A DNA stretch of 7,993 bases. It comes from Pseudomonadota bacterium (lineage in GTDB: Bacteria > Pseudomonadota > Gammaproteobacteria > Xanthomonadales > Rhodanobacteraceae). The translations under genes were made by a program, and so were the position numbers. Of the stretch, positions 6,864 through 7,993 are shown in pieces (within the stretch, counting starts at the first letter, position 1; every line of letters begins with the position of its first letter). The DNA is taken from positions 1 to 7,993 of the forward strand of contig JAJZGE010000059.1 of the NCBI GenBank assembly GCA_021798675.1, read 5' to 3'. The notes under the pieces were generated by a model. The model was not told the DNA's origin and searched no databases. It worked only from the letters and a program-made list of their open reading frames with translations.

Positions 6864-7241
6864 TCAGGTCGAAGCAGGCGGTCCGCGAGGACGGGCCCAT
6901 AAGCGGGCGGGCGGTTCCAGCGACGGAATCCGGTAGGCCGTCGCCACGGCCACGAGCGGTGCGGCCGGCAGCAGGTAAAGGATCGTATGCGTAGCCAGCA
7001 GCGACTGCCGGCCGAACAGCACGCAGTAGCCACAGCAGTCCGTGGGATCCCGCCTGCCATCGTGTCTGGATGGATGGCCGGCATTCGCGCCGGCGTGCGG
7101 GTGCCCCATGCCCATGGCTTGGGCCATCGCCGCTGGCGCGGTCGGCAGGATGCGCGACACCAGCGGCGCCACGACCAGCAGTGCCATGGCCAGCCACGCC
7201 AGCCATGCGATGGGTTTTCGGTGGGCCCTGCGTCGCGACAC
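6864..7241 (-). CDS. DUF2946 family membrane protein with His/Cys-rich periplasmic loop
   Basis: This is a small membrane-anchored protein of unknown function. It has 125 residues from the GTG at 7241. The features match DUF2946: a basic start (SRRRAHRK), one hydrophobic segment at about 11-33 (IAWLAWLAMALLVVAPLV), a loop with Met and His (M39, M43, M45, H47, H49, H56, H60), then DCCGYCVLFGRQ with C69, C70 and C73, a second hydrophobic segment at about 82-103, and the end ARPRGPPAST, the RGPP tail I recognise in this family. If the basic N-terminus is cytoplasmic, the loop faces the periplasm and could bind metal. I chose GTG because it gives a normal family start; an in-frame ATG at 7379 would give 171 residues with an atypical arginine-rich prefix. 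No good Shine-Dalgarno is visible at the GTG, so the start is uncertain. The family is often found near copper-related genes, so a metal role is inferred. Confidence 0.8.
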   Translation of the reverse strand: MSRRRAHRKPIAWLAWLAMALLVVAPLVSRILPTAPAAMAQAMGMGHPHAGANAGHPSRHDGRRDPTDCCGYCVLFGRQSLLATHTILYLLPAAPLVAVATAYRIPSLEPPARLWARPRGPPAST

Positions 7242-7274
7242 GCGCTCGACCAGAAAAGGCGGGGAACGGGGCGA

Positions 7275-7280
7275 AATGTA
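7275..7280 (-). promoter_or_regulatory. Possible -10 box for the DUF2946 gene
   Basis: GCTACATTTC on the minus strand contains TACATT (7280-7275), about 33 nt before the GTG. With 17-bp spacing the -35 position reads TTCGCC, a weak match. This is a guess supported mainly by the AT-richer patch and its placement. Confidence 0.25.
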
Positions 7281-7416
7281 GCACGCGCCATCCACACGGC
7301 GAACGCGCCGTTTGTCGCATGCGAGCCTGCCGACAGACGCAAAGCGACGTCGCGCATCGACAACAAGGTTGCGCCGCATGCCGCCCTCGTTCGCACCGGC
7401 CTGTCGCCCGTGCGCT

Positions 7417-7430
7417 GCCGTCCAGACGGC
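7417..7430 (-). terminator. Hairpin directly after the lipocalin stop
   Basis: GCCGTC-ca-GACGGC is a perfect 6-bp inverted repeat with a 2-nt centre (in practice 5 bp with a 4-nt loop), beginning 2 nt after the lipocalin TAA. No T-run follows, so it may be a weak terminator or a 3'-end stabiliser. It marks a plausible boundary between the lipocalin unit and the DUF2946 unit. Confidence 0.35.
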
Positions 7431-7432
7431 GG

Positions 7433-7954
7433 TTACTGCGGGATCCTGCGCAACCTCGAGGTGTCGTAACCCAGCGCGGCGACCTGCGCCTGCAGCGTCG
7501 CCCACGCGGCGGCCGGCACGGTGGGCGTGCGCGCGAACACCCAGGTGTAGTCGCGTGCATCGCGTGCCACGATCATCTGGCTGTAATCGGGCTTGAGCCA
7601 GGCCACGATGTACTGCGCCCTGATCGGCCAGAAGACCTGTACGCCCCAGACCGCGCCGCCGCTGCCGGGATGCACGTAGGCGGTCGAATGGATCGCTTTG
7701 ACCGGACCGTCGGCGGCGCCCTTGTTGAAGCGGAAGGTGACATGGATGCGGCCGTCCTTCTGCAGCGCATAAGTCTCCACCGCGTTCCACGCGTCGCGTT
7801 CGAACACGGTGGGAATCGCCGCGATCAGATACCACTTGCCCATGAAGCGTGGCAGATCGACGTGAGGCACGGGCCGGATCGGCGGCAAGGTGTCGGCGCT
7901 GGCATGGCCCAGGCACGACACCAGCCCCAGCAGCAGCGCGCAGGCGCGTCGCAT
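7433..7954 (-). CDS. Blc-type lipocalin
   Basis: This is an exported lipid-binding protein of the bacterial lipocalin family, whose E. coli member Blc is an outer membrane lipoprotein that binds lysophospholipid and fatty acids. The protein has 173 residues. Lipocalin motif 1 is PRFMGKWYLIA with G39 and W41; the ERDAWNAVETYALQKDGRIHV stretch corresponds to the next strands; a conserved late motif, RDYTWVFARTP, resembles RDYLWILSRTP in Blc. The signal region can be read in two ways: a lipobox LVSC with C14, which is close to the N-terminus, or type I cleavage after HASA at A20/D21. I cannot decide between anchored and soluble. The start ATG at 7954 has AGGCAGG a few bases upstream, a usable ribosome binding site. 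The spacing to a possible upstream gene is about 10 nt. It is separated from the metal-related genes by 191 nt and a hairpin, so I infer it belongs to a different unit. Confidence 0.93.
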   Translation of the reverse strand: MRRACALLLGLVSCLGHASADTLPPIRPVPHVDLPRFMGKWYLIAAIPTVFERDAWNAVETYALQKDGRIHVTFRFNKGAADGPVKAIHSTAYVHPGSGGAVWGVQVFWPIRAQYIVAWLKPDYSQMIVARDARDYTWVFARTPTVPAAAWATLQAQVAALGYDTSRLRRIPQ

Positions 7955-7964
7955 GGCCGCCTGC

Positions 7965-7993
7965 CTATCGCCGCACGAAGCGGTAGTGCGCCA
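7965..7993 (-). CDS. Possible last codons of an upstream gene
   Basis: One minus-strand frame reads AHYRFVRR followed by TAG at 7967-7965, ending 10 nt before the lipocalin ATG. The composition and spacing look like the tail of a co-transcribed gene, but eight codons cannot identify it, and an untranslated leader is equally possible. Confidence 0.3.

Noticed and set aside
6851..6879. Inverted repeat GCCTGC/GCAGGC around the DUF2946 stop as a terminator
   Set aside because: It has only 6 bp with a 17-nt loop, overlaps the coding end and has no T-run, so there is too little to call a terminator.
5839..7560. 573-codon minus-strand frame spanning lipocalin, DUF2946 and barrel genes out of frame
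   Set aside because: It is Arg/Pro-rich and out of frame with three proteins that have convincing family motifs.
1..7993. Mobile elements, CRISPR arrays, tRNA or rRNA genes, and large direct repeats
   Set aside because: I found no transposase, integrase, repeat-spacer pattern, tRNA-like cloverleaf or rRNA segment on either strand by reading.

Overview
The window is GC-rich DNA from a Gram-negative bacterium. All six complete or clearly recognisable genes, and a seventh possible tail at the right edge, lie on the minus strand, so transcription runs from high to low coordinates. Gene content (an RND tripartite metal pump with lipoprotein outer membrane factor and adaptor, a DUF2946 protein, a beta-barrel protein starting CATCGC, and a TlpA/ResA-like thioredoxin) and the strong third-position GC bias fit a gamma- or beta-proteobacterium. 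My guess is the Xanthomonadaceae/Rhodanobacteraceae side (Rhodanobacter or Dyella type), but this is inferred from general gene content only.

Layout in transcription order. (1) 7993-7433: the last codons of a possible upstream gene, then a secreted lipocalin of the Blc type; a perfect small hairpin follows its stop codon. (2) 7241-5000: a DUF2946 protein with a His/Cys-rich periplasmic loop, an outer-membrane beta-barrel protein whose predicted mature N-terminus carries CxxCxC, and a periplasmic thioredoxin with a ResA-type CEPC active site. The last two are separated by a strong hairpin that ends directly at the ribosome binding site of the thioredoxin. (3) 4999-4805: an intergenic region with a TATAAC -10-like box, an inverted repeat over its -35 region and a leader hairpin. 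(4) 4804-1: a tightly packed heavy-metal RND efflux operon in the order outer membrane factor, periplasmic adaptor, inner-membrane pump (spacings of 2 nt and a 4-nt ATGA overlap). The pump is cut by the window edge after 708 residues.

Working together: the last three genes encode a complete CBA-type tripartite pump that would export metal ions from periplasm or cytoplasm to the outside. The pump carries the extra TM4 aspartate of CzcA-like (divalent metal) transporters and, in an alignment by eye to remembered E. coli CusA, has R573, N623 and E674 in place of the copper/silver-binding methionine triad. It therefore looks like a divalent-metal pump, even though DUF2946 and the barrel family are often met near copper genes. 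The three genes upstream all encode exported, cysteine-motif proteins and may form a periplasmic thiol or metal-handling group. That is the most interesting hypothesis here and is not proven. The plus strand holds only long antisense open frames produced by GC-rich codon use; no plus-strand gene, tRNA, rRNA, mobile element or CRISPR array was found. No stretch without a gene exceeds about 200 bases.
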